Assembly: GCA_947631595.1 (NCBI GenBank)
Contig: CANRLZ010000005.1
Location: forward strand, 1 to 64,000
Source: an uncultured Oscillospiraceae bacterium
GTDB lineage: Bacteria > Bacillota > Clostridia > Oscillospirales > Oscillospiraceae
Direction: 5' to 3'
DNA length: 64,000 bases
In this document: positions 49,387 through 58,832 of the stretch, one piece after another
How the letters are laid out: the number at the start of each line of letters is the position of its first letter
How positions within the stretch are numbered: the first letter of the stretch is position 1
Made by a program: the position numbers and the translations under genes
The notes under the pieces: model-generated
What the model saw: only the letters and a program-made list of their open reading frames with translations
What the model was told of the DNA's origin: nothing
Database searches by the model: none

Positions 49387-50297
49387 TACTCCTGGCCTCC
49401 TTCCTCGGACGTAGCGGCCTCACTAGGGGCCTCAGCGGGCGCCTCCACAGGCGCGGGCTTGGGGGTCACGATCTGGGGACGAGCCTGGTAGACCGGGCCG
49501 GGCTTGCGGTCGCCAAAGCGGCCGCCGCCGCGGCGGTCGTCCCGTCCGCCAGGACCCCGGCGGTCGCCCCGGCGGTCGCCGTCCCGGCGATCCCGCCGAT
49601 CCCGGCGCTCCCGGCGCTCCAGGGGCTTGGTGGTGTCCATGGTGCGGGGGGTGGTGCGCAGGGTCTGGCTGAGCACCTCGCCCTTGTAGATCCAGACCTT
49701 CACGCCGATGCGGCCATAGGTGGTGGCGGCCTCGGCGAAGCCGTAGTCGATGTCGGCCCGGAGGGTCTGGAGGGGGATGGTGCCGTCGTGATAGTGCTCG
49801 GTGCGGGCGATCTCAGCGCCGCCCAGGCGGCCGGAGCAGCAGGTCTTGATGCCCAGGGCGCCCATGCGCATGGCCCGGCCCATGGCGTTCTTCATGGCCC
49901 GGCGGAAGCCGATGCGCTTCTCCAGCTGCTGGGCGATGTTCTCCGCCACCAGCTGGGCGTTGGTGTCGGGGTTCTTCACCTCGACGATGTTCAGCGCCAC
50001 GCTCTTGCCCAGGCGCTTCTCCAGGGCCACGCGGAGCTTCTCGATGTCCTCGCCGCCCTTGCCGATGATCATGCCGGGCCGGGCGCAGTGGAGGTAGATG
50101 ACCACCTTGTTGTCGCCCCGGCGCTCGATCTCGATCTTGGGCACGCCGGCGTCCTTGAGCTGCTTCTTCAGGTCCCGGCGGAGCTGGTAGTCCTCCACCA
50201 GCAGGTCGCCCACCTTCTCATTGGAGGCGAACCAACGGGAGTCCCAATCCTTGATAACGCCCACGCGCAGACCGTGGGGATTGACTTTCTGTCCCAT
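49386..50297 (-). CDS. rpsC: 30S ribosomal protein S3 with long charged C-terminal tail
   Basis: [24 protein letters not shown] domain; tail [36 protein letters not shown]. Confidence 0.97.
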   Translation of the reverse strand: MGQKVNPHGLRVGVIKDWDSRWFASNEKVGDLLVEDYQLRRDLKKQLKDAGVPKIEIERRGDNKVVIYLHCARPGMIIGKGGEDIEKLRVALEKRLGKSVALNIVEVKNPDTNAQLVAENIAQQLEKRIGFRRAMKNAMGRAMRMGALGIKTCCSGRLGGAEIARTEHYHDGTIPLQTLRADIDYGFAEAATTYGRIGVKVWIYKGEVLSQTLRTTPRTMDTTKPLERRERRDRRDRRDGDRRGDRRGPGGRDDRRGGGRFGDRKPGPVYQARPQIVTPKPAPVEAPAEAPSEAATSEEGGQE

Positions 50298-50312
50298 ATT
50301 CTTCCTCCTCCC

Positions 50313-50645
50313 TTAGCGCTCTTTCACCGCGAGGGTGATGTGGCTGGTGCGCTTGTTGATACGGTAGCCTCTGCCCCGGGCCCGGGGCCGCATCCGCTTG
50401 ATGATGGGGCCGGGGGTGGCGAACACCTGGGACACATAGAGCTTTTCGGGATCCATGTGGTGGTTGTTCTCGGCGTTGGCGCAAGCGCTCTTGAGGAGCT
50501 TCTGGAGGGGTTCGCAGGCGGACTTGGGGACGTTGGCCAGGATGGCCGCGGCCTCCTTGGTGTCCTTGCCCCGGATGAGGTCGCACACGATGCCCACCTT
50601 CCGGGTGGAGATCCGAACGTGCTTCACAAATGCTTTCGCTTCCAT
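50313..50645 (-). CDS. rplV: 50S ribosomal protein L22
   Basis: KAFVKHVRISTRKVGIVCDLIRGK. Confidence 0.97.
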   Translation of the reverse strand: MEAKAFVKHVRISTRKVGIVCDLIRGKDTKEAAAILANVPKSACEPLQKLLKSACANAENNHHMDPEKLYVSQVFATPGPIIKRMRPRARGRGYRINKRTSHITLAVKER

Positions 50646-50661
50646 TACTCTCTAGCCCTCC

Positions 50662-50934
50662 TTACTGCCCGGTCTTGGTGCCGGAATGGCCCTTGAAGGT
50701 CCGGGTGGGGGCGAACTCGCCCAGCTTGTGGCCCACCATATCCTCGGTGACGTAGACGGGCACGTGCTTGCGGCCGTCGTGGACGGCGAAGGTGTGGCCC
50801 ACAAAGGAGGGGAAGATGGTGCTGGCCCGGCTCCAGGTCTTGAGGACCTTCTTGTCGTTGGCCTTGTTCAGCTCATCCACGCGCTTGAGAAGCTCGGGAG
50901 CGCAAAACGGGCCTTTCTTAATGCTTCTGGACAT
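50662..50934 (-). CDS. rpsS: 30S ribosomal protein S19
   Basis: [23 protein letters not shown]. Confidence 0.97.
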   Translation of the reverse strand: MSRSIKKGPFCAPELLKRVDELNKANDKKVLKTWSRASTIFPSFVGHTFAVHDGRKHVPVYVTEDMVGHKLGEFAPTRTFKGHSGTKTGQ

Positions 50935-50949
50935 ATTTCACACTCTCCT

Positions 50950-51783
50950 TTACTTCGCGTTGCGGTGCTTGACGATGAACTGCTCGGTGCGGTTCTTCTT
51001 CTTGCGGGTCTTGTAACCCATGGCCGGCTTGCCCCAGGGGGTGACCGGGCCGGGACGGCCCACAGGACTCTTGCCCTCGCCGCCGCCGTGGGGGTGGTCG
51101 TTGGGGTTCATGACCGAGCCGCGGACGGTGGGCCGCCAGCCCATGTGGCGCTTGCGCCCGGCCTTGCCGATCTGGATGTTGGCCCAGTCGGCGTTGCCCA
51201 CCTGGCCGATGGTGGCCTTGCACTCCTCCCGGATATAGCGGACCTCGCCGGAGGGGAGGCGGACCTGGGCCATGCCGTTCTCCTTGGCCATGAGCTGGGC
51301 GGCCACGCCGGCGGAGCGCACCAGCTGGGCGCCCTTGCCCGGGTAGATCTCAACGCAGTGGATCAGCTCGCCCACGGGGATGCGGCTGATGGGCAGGCAG
51401 TTGCCGGGGAGGATGTCGGCGTGCTCGCCGGTCATGATGGTGTGCCCGGCCTTCAGGCCCACGGGGGCCAGGATATACCGGCGCTCGCCGTCCTCGTACT
51501 CGATGAGGGCGATGTTGGCGGAGCGGTTGGGGTCGTACTGGAGGTTGATGACCTTGGCGGTCCCCTCCTTGTCCCGCTTGAAGTCGATGACGCGGTACTT
51601 CTTCTTGTTGCCGCCGCCGTGGTGGCGGACGGTGATGCGGCCGTAGCTGTTGCGGCCGGCGTGCTTCTTCAGCGGCTCCAGAAGGCTGCGCTCAGGCTTG
51701 GCCTTCTTGTCGATGCCCTCGAAGGCGCTCACGGTCATGTGGCGGCGGGAGGGCGTGGTGGGCTTATAGGTCTTGATAGCCAT
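50950..51783 (-). CDS. rplB: 50S ribosomal protein L2
   Basis: [24 protein letters not shown]...[29 protein letters not shown]. Confidence 0.97.
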   Translation of the reverse strand: MAIKTYKPTTPSRRHMTVSAFEGIDKKAKPERSLLEPLKKHAGRNSYGRITVRHHGGGNKKKYRVIDFKRDKEGTAKVINLQYDPNRSANIALIEYEDGERRYILAPVGLKAGHTIMTGEHADILPGNCLPISRIPVGELIHCVEIYPGKGAQLVRSAGVAAQLMAKENGMAQVRLPSGEVRYIREECKATIGQVGNADWANIQIGKAGRKRHMGWRPTVRGSVMNPNDHPHGGGEGKSPVGRPGPVTPWGKPAMGYKTRKKKNRTEQFIVKHRNAK

Positions 51784-51798
51784 TTCTCATATCCTCCC

Positions 51799-52095
51799 TT
51801 ACACCATGTTCTCAAACAGGTCGATGCCCTTGGAGTCGGGGGTCAGGGTGACCATCGCCTTCTTCCAGGAGGGGCGGCGACCGGCGGGCTGAGCGCCCTG
51901 GCGCTTGAGCTTGCCCTGCATATTCAGGGTGTTGACCTTGGCCACCTTCACGCCGAAAGCCTCTTCCACGGCCTTGGCGATCTGGATCTTATTGGCGTCC
52001 TTGGCCACCTCGAAGACGTACTTCTTGCTGTCGATCTCGGCCATGGACTGCTCGGAAATGATGGGGCGCTTGATGATGTCGTAAGCGGTTTTCAT
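51799..52095 (-). CDS. rplW: 50S ribosomal protein L23
   Basis: YDIIKRPIISEQSMAEIDSKKYVFEVAKDANKIQIAKAVEEAFGV. Confidence 0.96.
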   Translation of the reverse strand: MKTAYDIIKRPIISEQSMAEIDSKKYVFEVAKDANKIQIAKAVEEAFGVKVAKVNTLNMQGKLKRQGAQPAGRRPSWKKAMVTLTPDSKGIDLFENMV

Positions 52096-52715
52096 TACGC
52101 GAACACCTCCTCGATCACGGCCAGGGCGGCCTTATCCACGATGATCTGATTGGCGTTGACAATGTCGTAGACGCTGAGGATGGTGGCGGTGGTGGTGCTC
52201 ACGCCGGGGATGTTCCGGGCGGACTTGTAGACGTTCTCCCGCACCTCGGGGGTGATCAGCACCGCCTTCTTGGCGCCCACGGCGTCCAGGAACGCCTGCA
52301 TATCCTTCGTCTTGATGGCGTCCAGCTTCAGATCGTCCACCACCAGGACGTTGCCCTCGGCGGCCTTGGCGCTCAGCGCGGACTTCAGGGCCAGGCGCTT
52401 GACCTTCTTGTTCAGGGTGTAGCTGTAATCCCGGGGCTTGGGGGCGAAGACCACGCCGCCGTGGGTCCACTGGGGCGCCCGGGTGGAACCCTGACGGGCG
52501 TTGCCGGTGCCCTTCTGGCGCCAGGGCTTCTTGCCGCCGCCGGAGACCTCGGCCCGGGTCAGGGCGCTCTGGGTGCCCTGGCGGCAGTTGGCCAGGTGGT
52601 TCTTCACTACGGCGTGCACCGCGTAGGTGTTGGGCTCGATGCCGAAGACGGCCTCGGAGAGCTCCACGTCGCCGATCTTCTTGCCGGTCATGTTGTATAC
52701 ATTCGCGTTAGGCAT
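52095..52715 (-). CDS. rplD: 50S ribosomal protein L4
   Basis: GGGKKPWRQKGTGNARQGSTRAPQWTHGGVVFAPKPRDYSYTLNKKVK. Confidence 0.97.
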   Translation of the reverse strand: MPNANVYNMTGKKIGDVELSEAVFGIEPNTYAVHAVVKNHLANCRQGTQSALTRAEVSGGGKKPWRQKGTGNARQGSTRAPQWTHGGVVFAPKPRDYSYTLNKKVKRLALKSALSAKAAEGNVLVVDDLKLDAIKTKDMQAFLDAVGAKKAVLITPEVRENVYKSARNIPGVSTTTATILSVYDIVNANQIIVDKAALAVIEEVFA

Positions 52716-52732
52716 TGTGTCTCTCTCCTTTC

Positions 52733-53458
52733 TTACTTGTTACGCGCAGAGGCCTTCTGCGGGTTGATACGGGCGGAAGCCTTCTGCGGGTTGCTGGACA
52801 CGCCGGCCTCGCCCTTCTTCTCGACGAGCTTCTTCACGCTGGACTTCACCAGCACCACCCCGCCCTTGGGGCCGGGGATGGCGCCGCACACGGCGATGAG
52901 ACCCAGCTCGGGATCCACCTGGACCACGTCCAGGTTCTGGACGGTGACCTGCTCGGCGCCCATGTGGCCGGCGCCCTTGGTGCCCTTGAAGATGCGGCTG
53001 GGGTCGGTGGCGGGGCCGACGGAACCCTGGTGGCGGTGAACCGGGCCGCCGCCGTGGGTGACCCGCTTGATGGCAAAGCCGTGGCGCTTGACCACGCCGG
53101 CGTAGCCCTTGCCCTTGCTCACGCCGGTGACGTCCACCCGGTCGCCGATCTCAAAGGTCTCGCAGGTGATGACGTCGCCCACGTTCAGCTCGTCGTAGCT
53201 GTCCAGGTCGAACTCCCGGAGCACGGCCTTGCGGACGTCGCCGACCTTCTTCAGGTGGCCCAGCTCAGGCTTGGTGAGCTTGCGCTCGGGCACGTCGTCG
53301 TACCCCAGCTGAACGGCGTTGTAGCCGTCCTTCTCCTCGGTCTTCTTCTGCACCACGGTGCAGGGGCCCGCCTGGATGACGGTGACCGGGATGACCTTGC
53401 CGGCTTCGTCGAAGATCTGGCTCATGCCGATCTTCTTGCCGATAATGGCCTTTTCCAT
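52733..53458 (-). CDS. rplC: 50S ribosomal protein L3 with short repeated C-terminal extension
   Basis: KAIIGKKIGMSQIFDEAGKVIPVTVIQAGPC; tail NPQKASARINPQKASARNK. Confidence 0.97.
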   Translation of the reverse strand: MEKAIIGKKIGMSQIFDEAGKVIPVTVIQAGPCTVVQKKTEEKDGYNAVQLGYDDVPERKLTKPELGHLKKVGDVRKAVLREFDLDSYDELNVGDVITCETFEIGDRVDVTGVSKGKGYAGVVKRHGFAIKRVTHGGGPVHRHQGSVGPATDPSRIFKGTKGAGHMGAEQVTVQNLDVVQVDPELGLIAVCGAIPGPKGGVVLVKSSVKKLVEKKGEAGVSSNPQKASARINPQKASARNK

Positions 53459-53589
53459 GTCGATCTTTCCTCCTCATATAGAAAGGTTATTGGTTGGGCG
53501 AGTTGGGCATCTCCCATTGCTCGGCCAACATGACCTGCCCGCCGGGCAGCGGCCCGGCAGACGCGGTACAACATAGGTCAGGGCGGGGA

Positions 53590-53904
53590 TCAGAGCTTGA
53601 TCTCGATCTCCACGCCGGCGGGAAGCTCCAGAGCCATCAGCGCCTCAACGGTCTTGGGGGTGGGCTTGAGGATGTCGATGAGCCGCTTGTGGGTGCGGCG
53701 CTCGAACTGCTCCCGGGAGTACTTATACTTGTGGACGGCCCGAAGGATGGTGACGACCTCCTTCTTGGTGGGCAGGGGGATGGGGCCGGAGACGGTGGCC
53801 CCGTTGCGCTTGGCGGTCTCCACGATCTTCTCGGCGCTCTGGTCGATGAGCTGGTGGTCGTAGGCCTTCAAGCGGATGCGGATCATTTCCTTCTGTGCTG
53901 CCAT
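53590..53904 (-). CDS. rpsJ: 30S ribosomal protein S10
   Basis: [71 protein letters not shown]. Confidence 0.97.
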   Translation of the reverse strand: MAAQKEMIRIRLKAYDHQLIDQSAEKIVETAKRNGATVSGPIPLPTKKEVVTILRAVHKYKYSREQFERRTHKRLIDILKPTPKTVEALMALELPAGVEIEIKL

Positions 53905-54011
53905 GGTTTTTCCTCCTTGCAATACGAAGTGTTTTTCCTGCGTCCTGCTTCGTATCGGATGAGCGATTTCCTATCCACGTTTCCGTGCGTATCACTCCCC
54001 GACATGAAGAA

Positions 54012-54032
54012 AGCCGGCATAGCAAGCCGGCT
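54012..54032 (-). promoter_or_regulatory. Hairpin in S10-operon leader (possible attenuator)
   Basis: agccggc-atagcaa-gccggct within ~270-nt 5' leader. Confidence 0.5.
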
Positions 54033-54177
54033 GTTTCCATGCCCAGGCGATATACGCCCATGCGACAGGATCCCTCAGCCGCCCGATTCACGGACATACT
54101 CCGCGGAAGTTACCTCGCGTTGCGAGCAATCTCCCGCATCATCGCAGACTGCGCCCCTTTTGGCAGGCGCATAGGCT

Positions 54178-54206
54178 ATTATACTAGGCGAGCTTCAGGC
54201 TGTCAA
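54178..54206 (-). promoter_or_regulatory. Perfect-consensus sigma-A promoter of S10-spc-alpha operon: TTGACA-N17-TATAAT
   Basis: Reverse complement of attata(54178)...tgtcaa(54201-54206), 17-nt spacer. Confidence 0.9.
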
Positions 54207-55057
54207 GAGTTTTTTTCCAGATTTTTTTGAATTTTCCGCCGATACCGCACGCAGTTGAAGACATTCCCCAAAATCAGGATGTTTCCGCACAGGTAGAGCC
54301 ACACCAGCAGGATGATCAGCGACGCCAGCGACCCGTAGATCAGGGAGTACCGGCTGGACATACTGATAAACAGGGAGAACACCCAGGAGGCCGCCGCCAT
54401 GGCCACCGAGGCCAGGAACGCCCCCAAAAACACCGGCGCCCGGGTATTCCCCGCCGGGGCGGAGAGGAGGTAGATGGCGATGACCAGGAAGAAGACCACC
54501 CCGAAGAGGAGGAAGTACTTGGACCACTGCCAATCCCCCAGGATGTGGATCCAGCGGAAGGGCAGATAGCGCTCCAGGAGGTGGAAAAACCAGTTGCCGG
54601 TGAGCACCACGCCGATGGAGAGGTAGATGGCCACCAGCAGCAGCAGGGAGAAGATCACGCTGGCCGCCAGTTGGGTCAGCCCCGGGACGCTCTGGTGGTC
54701 GTAGATGTCGTCCATGATGCTCATCAGCGTCCGCATGGCCCCGGAGGCGAAGAAGATGGTCATGCCCGCGCCCACGAGGAGCAGGGTGGAGGAGTTGTTG
54801 ACCGCCACGTAGCTCAGATAGTCGGACACCACCCCCAGCAGGCTGGGGGGCAAAAAGGCGGCCAGGGCGTCCAGCACGGAGTTCACGTCCATGTGCAGCG
54901 CGCCCACAAAGGCGTTGATGCAGATGAGCAGGGGGAAGACGGAGAGGATGAGGAAATAGCTCAGGGCCGCGGCGGCCCGGGCGACCCGCTTGACGAAGTA
55001 GAGCGCCACGATCTCCCGGATAAAGCGCACCGGCGACGAGTTCCAGACGCGTTTCAC
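54203..55057 (-). CDS. YihY/BrkB family membrane protein
   Basis: Six-TM YihY pattern (AAALSYFLILSVFPLLICINAF; YGSLASLIILLVWLYLCGNILILG). Confidence 0.9.
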   Translation of the reverse strand: MKRVWNSSPVRFIREIVALYFVKRVARAAAALSYFLILSVFPLLICINAFVGALHMDVNSVLDALAAFLPPSLLGVVSDYLSYVAVNNSSTLLLVGAGMTIFFASGAMRTLMSIMDDIYDHQSVPGLTQLAASVIFSLLLLVAIYLSIGVVLTGNWFFHLLERYLPFRWIHILGDWQWSKYFLLFGVVFFLVIAIYLLSAPAGNTRAPVFLGAFLASVAMAAASWVFSLFISMSSRYSLIYGSLASLIILLVWLYLCGNILILGNVFNCVRYRRKIQKNLEKNS

Positions 55058-55199
55058 CCCTTCCCCCTCCTCTCCTTGAAAATCAATTCATTGTATCACA
55101 CTTTGCGAAAAAAGCAAACAGACGGTTGCCCTTTTCTTTTGTCCCGGAGTATGCTATATTATAAGGTACACAGAGAAATTTGAAAAGGAGGCCGCTCCT

Positions 55200-55943
55200 A
55201 TGTCCAATTCCGTGAAGGCCCTGGTCCTCTCCGCCGGGAAGGGCACCCGGCTGCGCCAGGAGGGCATCGACGTGCCCAAGGTCATGCGCCTGGCCCAGGG
55301 CAAGCCCCTGCTCCACTACGTCCTCTCCGCCCTGGACTTCCTCCCCAAGGAAGACGTGATCCTGGTGGTGGGCTACAAGCGGGAGGCGGTCCTGGCCGCC
55401 TACGGGGACTACCCCCACGCCGTCCAGGAACCCCAGCTGGGCACCGGCCACGCCGTCCAGTGCGCCGCCCAATACCTCCGGGACTTTGACGGCCACGTGC
55501 TGGTCTGCTGCGGGGACACCCCCCTCATGGGCAAGGCCACCTATCAGGCGCTGGTGAAGCTCCACCTGGACACGGGCAGCGACTGCACCCTCCTGTCCGC
55601 CCACCTCCCCGACGGGGGCAGTTACGGGCGCATCGTCCGCACCGACGCCGGCGCCTTCGCCGCCATCGTGGAGGCCAAGGACTGCACCCCGGAGCAGGCC
55701 GCGGTGGACGAGGTGAACACCGGGGTCTACCTCTTCCGGGCCAAGCCCCTGCTGGAGGCCCTGGGGCACCTGAAAAACGACAACGCCCAGGGGGAGTACT
55801 ACCTCACCGACGTGCCCGGCTACCTCCTCAGCCGCGGCGGCAAGGTGGAGGTGTGCGACACCTGCTCCCCCCAGGAGATGCTGGGGGTGAACACCCCCGC
55901 CCAGCTCCAGGAGGTGGAGGACTTCCTGGCCGGCGCCCATTGA
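55200..55943 (+). CDS. Sugar-nucleotide transferase (GlmU N-terminal-like, no LbetaH domain)
   Basis: ALVLSAGKGTRLR; ..QLGTGHAVQCA; GDTPLM. Confidence 0.88.
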   Translation: MSNSVKALVLSAGKGTRLRQEGIDVPKVMRLAQGKPLLHYVLSALDFLPKEDVILVVGYKREAVLAAYGDYPHAVQEPQLGTGHAVQCAAQYLRDFDGHVLVCCGDTPLMGKATYQALVKLHLDTGSDCTLLSAHLPDGGSYGRIVRTDAGAFAAIVEAKDCTPEQAAVDEVNTGVYLFRAKPLLEALGHLKNDNAQGEYYLTDVPGYLLSRGGKVEVCDTCSPQEMLGVNTPAQLQEVEDFLAGAH

Positions 55944-55959
55944 GAAAGGAGGTCTTCTT

Positions 55960-56748
55960 ATGCCCGACTCGGAAATCGTCGGCCGCCTGGCCGTTTTGAT
56001 CGACGCCGACAACGCCCCGCGGACCGCCATGCGGGCGGTGATGGCGGAGATCGCCGTCTACGGCACCCCCACCGTCAAGCGCATCTACGGGGACTGGACC
56101 ACCCCCAATATGGCCACCTGGAAACCCATCCTGCTGGAAAACGCCATCACCCCCATCCAGCAGTACAGCTACACCACCGGCAAAAACTCCACCGACTCGG
56201 CCATGATCATCGACGCTATGGACCTCCTCTACAACAACCAGTGCGACGGGTTCGTGCTGGTGTCCAGCGACTCGGACTTCACCCGCCTGGCCACCCGCCT
56301 GCGGGAGGCGGGGAAGAAGGTCATCGGCATGGGGGAGCGCAAGACCCCCGCCCCCTTCATCGTGGCCTGCGACAAGTTCATCTACATCGAGGTCATCCGC
56401 GCCCACCAGGCCCAGGACGAGGAGGAGCCGGAGGCCAAGTCCGCACCCAAGCCCGCTCGCCGGGTGTCCAGCGAGGCCGCCATCAACGCCCAGGGCGTGC
56501 CCCAGGCGGTGGTGGATATGATCGCCGACTCCCTGTCCATGATCGCCGACGAGGACGGCTACGCCTTTATGGGGGAGCTGGGCAACCTGCTTTTGCGCAA
56601 GCAGCCCGACTTTGACCCCCGGAACTACGGCTTCCAGAAGCTCACCCAGCTGGTGAAGAGCCTGGACCGCTTTGAGATCGACGCCCGCCCCACCAGCAAC
56701 CCCCACACCAAGCACGTCTACCTGCGGGACAGGGAGTCCCAGTTCTGA
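55960..56748 (+). CDS. NYN domain protein with OST-HTH/LOTUS domain
   Basis: AVLIDADNAP...STDSAMIIDAMDLLYNNQCDGFVLVSSDSDFTRLATRLREAGKKVIGMG; C-terminal LOTUS-like GNLLLRKQPDFDPRNYGFQKLTQLV. Confidence 0.9.
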   Translation: MPDSEIVGRLAVLIDADNAPRTAMRAVMAEIAVYGTPTVKRIYGDWTTPNMATWKPILLENAITPIQQYSYTTGKNSTDSAMIIDAMDLLYNNQCDGFVLVSSDSDFTRLATRLREAGKKVIGMGERKTPAPFIVACDKFIYIEVIRAHQAQDEEEPEAKSAPKPARRVSSEAAINAQGVPQAVVDMIADSLSMIADEDGYAFMGELGNLLLRKQPDFDPRNYGFQKLTQLVKSLDRFEIDARPTSNPHTKHVYLRDRESQF

Positions 56749-56781
56749 CCCGCCCAATTCTCTTTCGGAGGTAACGCCCCC

Positions 56782-57381
56782 ATGGAACCCCGCCGTCTGC
56801 CCCTGCCCCCCCTGGGGGCGAACTGCTATCTGCTCCCCAACGGCCCGCAGGGGCTGGTCATCGACCCCGGCGGCACGCCGGAGGCGGTGCTGTCCGCCTG
56901 CCAGCGCCTGGGCTTCCAGCCCGCCGCCATTTTGCTCACCCACGGGCACTTTGACCACGTGGGCGGCGTGGCGGGCGTCCTGGAGCGGTGGCCGGAGCTG
57001 CCGGTGTACTGCCACCCCGGAGATGTCGGCGACGACCCTGGGGACTTCACCTGGCAGAAGCGCCCCGCCTGGAAGCCCTTGGAGGAGGGCCAGACGCTGG
57101 CCCTGGCGGGGCTGGAGCTGAAAATTCTCCACACCCCCGGCCACTCCCCCGGCTCCTGCTGCTTTTTGCTGGAGGACTGCCTTTTCACCGGGGACACCCT
57201 CTTCCGCTTCTCCGTGGGCCGTTCCGACCTCCCCGGCGGGGACGCCGGACAGCTGGCCGCCTCTTTGACCCGTCTGGCCGCCCTGCCTGGGGACTACCGG
57301 GTCTTCCCCGGCCACGACGGCCCCACCACCCTGGACCAGGAGCGGGAACACAACCCCTACCTCCAAACTCTGCCGGTATGA
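56782..57381 (+). CDS. MBL-fold hydrolase (glyoxalase II-like)
   Basis: THGHFDHVGG; HTPGHSPGSCCF; FPGHDGPTTLDQER. Confidence 0.92.
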   Translation: MEPRRLPLPPLGANCYLLPNGPQGLVIDPGGTPEAVLSACQRLGFQPAAILLTHGHFDHVGGVAGVLERWPELPVYCHPGDVGDDPGDFTWQKRPAWKPLEEGQTLALAGLELKILHTPGHSPGSCCFLLEDCLFTGDTLFRFSVGRSDLPGGDAGQLAASLTRLAALPGDYRVFPGHDGPTTLDQEREHNPYLQTLPV

Positions 57382-58832
57382 GGCTGATTTTAGAAAACCA
57401 CGACCACCGCTACGCCGTGGAGCAGATGGTCACCATGCTCCTCCCCGGCGACCCGGTGCGCCCCGACCCCGACGACCCCAACCGGGGGGTGGTAACCCTC
57501 CTGGGCCGCCGCGCCCAGGCGGTGTTCACCCTGGGCGACCGCCAGGGGGTGGGCGAGGCCAGCGCGGAAGAGTTCGGCCTGGACACCCCGCCGGAGGCCA
57601 AGGCGCTGGAACAGCGGCTGGTGAAAATGGCCGCCTACCGGGCCATCACCGCCCTCACCGGCCGACCCGCCTGGGGCGCCCTCAGCGGGGTGCGCCCGGC
57701 CAAGCTGGTGCGCAAGTGGCTGGAGCGGGGGGCGGACTCCCCCGCCTGCGCCCAACTCCTCACCGGCCTCTACGACCTGGACCGGGACAAGGCCATCCTG
57801 GCCATCCGCTGCGCCCAGGAGAGCCGGGCGGTGGACGCGCTGTTAGCCCCCGGCGACCTCTCCCTCTACCTCGGCATCCCCTTCTGCCCCACCCGCTGCG
57901 CCTACTGCTCCTTCATCTCCGCGGACGTGAAGGGTTCGCTGGCCCTTGTGGAACCCTATGTGGCCGCCCTGGAGCGGGAGATCCTCTGGGCGGGGGAGTT
58001 TTTGGCCCGGCGGGGTCTGCGCGTCCGCTCGGTGTACATGGGCGGCGGCACCCCCACCACCCTCTCCGCCCCCCAGCTGGACCGCCTGCTCACCGCCCTG
58101 GACCGCTGGCTGGACCGCGCCCCCCTGGTGGAGTTCACCGTGGAGGCCGGGCGGCCGGACACCATCACGGCGGAAAAGCTGGCCGTGCTGCGCGCCCACG
58201 GGGTAGACCGGATCTCCGTGAACCCCCAGACCCTCTCCGACCAGGTACTCCGCGCCATGGGCCGCGCCCACACCGCCGACCAATTCCGCCAGGCCTACGC
58301 CCTGGCCCGGACCTTTGACTTCTCCGCCGTCAACACCGACCTCATCGCCGGTCTGCCCCAGGACAGCCCCGACGGCTTCCGGGCCACCCTGGACGAGCTT
58401 GTGGCCCTGGCGCCGGAGGAGATTACCGTCCACACCCTGGCCCGGAAGCACGGCTCCGCCCTGCTCTCCGCCCCAGGGCGGCAGGAGGCCCTGCCCGACG
58501 CCCAGGCGGTGACGCAAATGCTCGCCTACGCCGCCCAGGTTCTCCCCCCGGCGGGCTACCGGCCCTACTACCTCTACCGGCAGAAGTTCATGACCGGGGC
58601 CATGGAAAACGTGGGCTGGACGCGGCGCCCCCAGAGCGGGTTTTACAACATCGTGATGATGGAGGAACTACACAGCGTCCTGGCCCTGGGCGCCGGAGGC
58701 GTGAGCAAGGACATTGACCGGGCTGCCGGGCGGGTGACCCGGCACACCAACCCCAAGTACCCCAAGGAATACCTGGAGCGCCTGGAGGATATCTTAGCGG
58801 AAAGGGAGGCTGTCCTATGGCCTATCAACTAA
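57378..58832 (+). CDS. hemZ: HemZ-like radical SAM coproporphyrinogen dehydrogenase
   Basis: LYLGIPFCPTRCAYCSFIS radical SAM; YMGGGTPTTLSAPQLDRLL; ATGA overlap with upstream gene; ORF-track start is too early. Confidence 0.88.
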   Translation: MRLILENHDHRYAVEQMVTMLLPGDPVRPDPDDPNRGVVTLLGRRAQAVFTLGDRQGVGEASAEEFGLDTPPEAKALEQRLVKMAAYRAITALTGRPAWGALSGVRPAKLVRKWLERGADSPACAQLLTGLYDLDRDKAILAIRCAQESRAVDALLAPGDLSLYLGIPFCPTRCAYCSFISADVKGSLALVEPYVAALEREILWAGEFLARRGLRVRSVYMGGGTPTTLSAPQLDRLLTALDRWLDRAPLVEFTVEAGRPDTITAEKLAVLRAHGVDRISVNPQTLSDQVLRAMGRAHTADQFRQAYALARTFDFSAVNTDLIAGLPQDSPDGFRATLDELVALAPEEITVHTLARKHGSALLSAPGRQEALPDAQAVTQMLAYAAQVLPPAGYRPYYLYRQKFMTGAMENVGWTRRPQSGFYNIVMMEELHSVLALGAGGVSKDIDRAAGRVTRHTNPKYPKEYLERLEDILAEREAVLWPIN

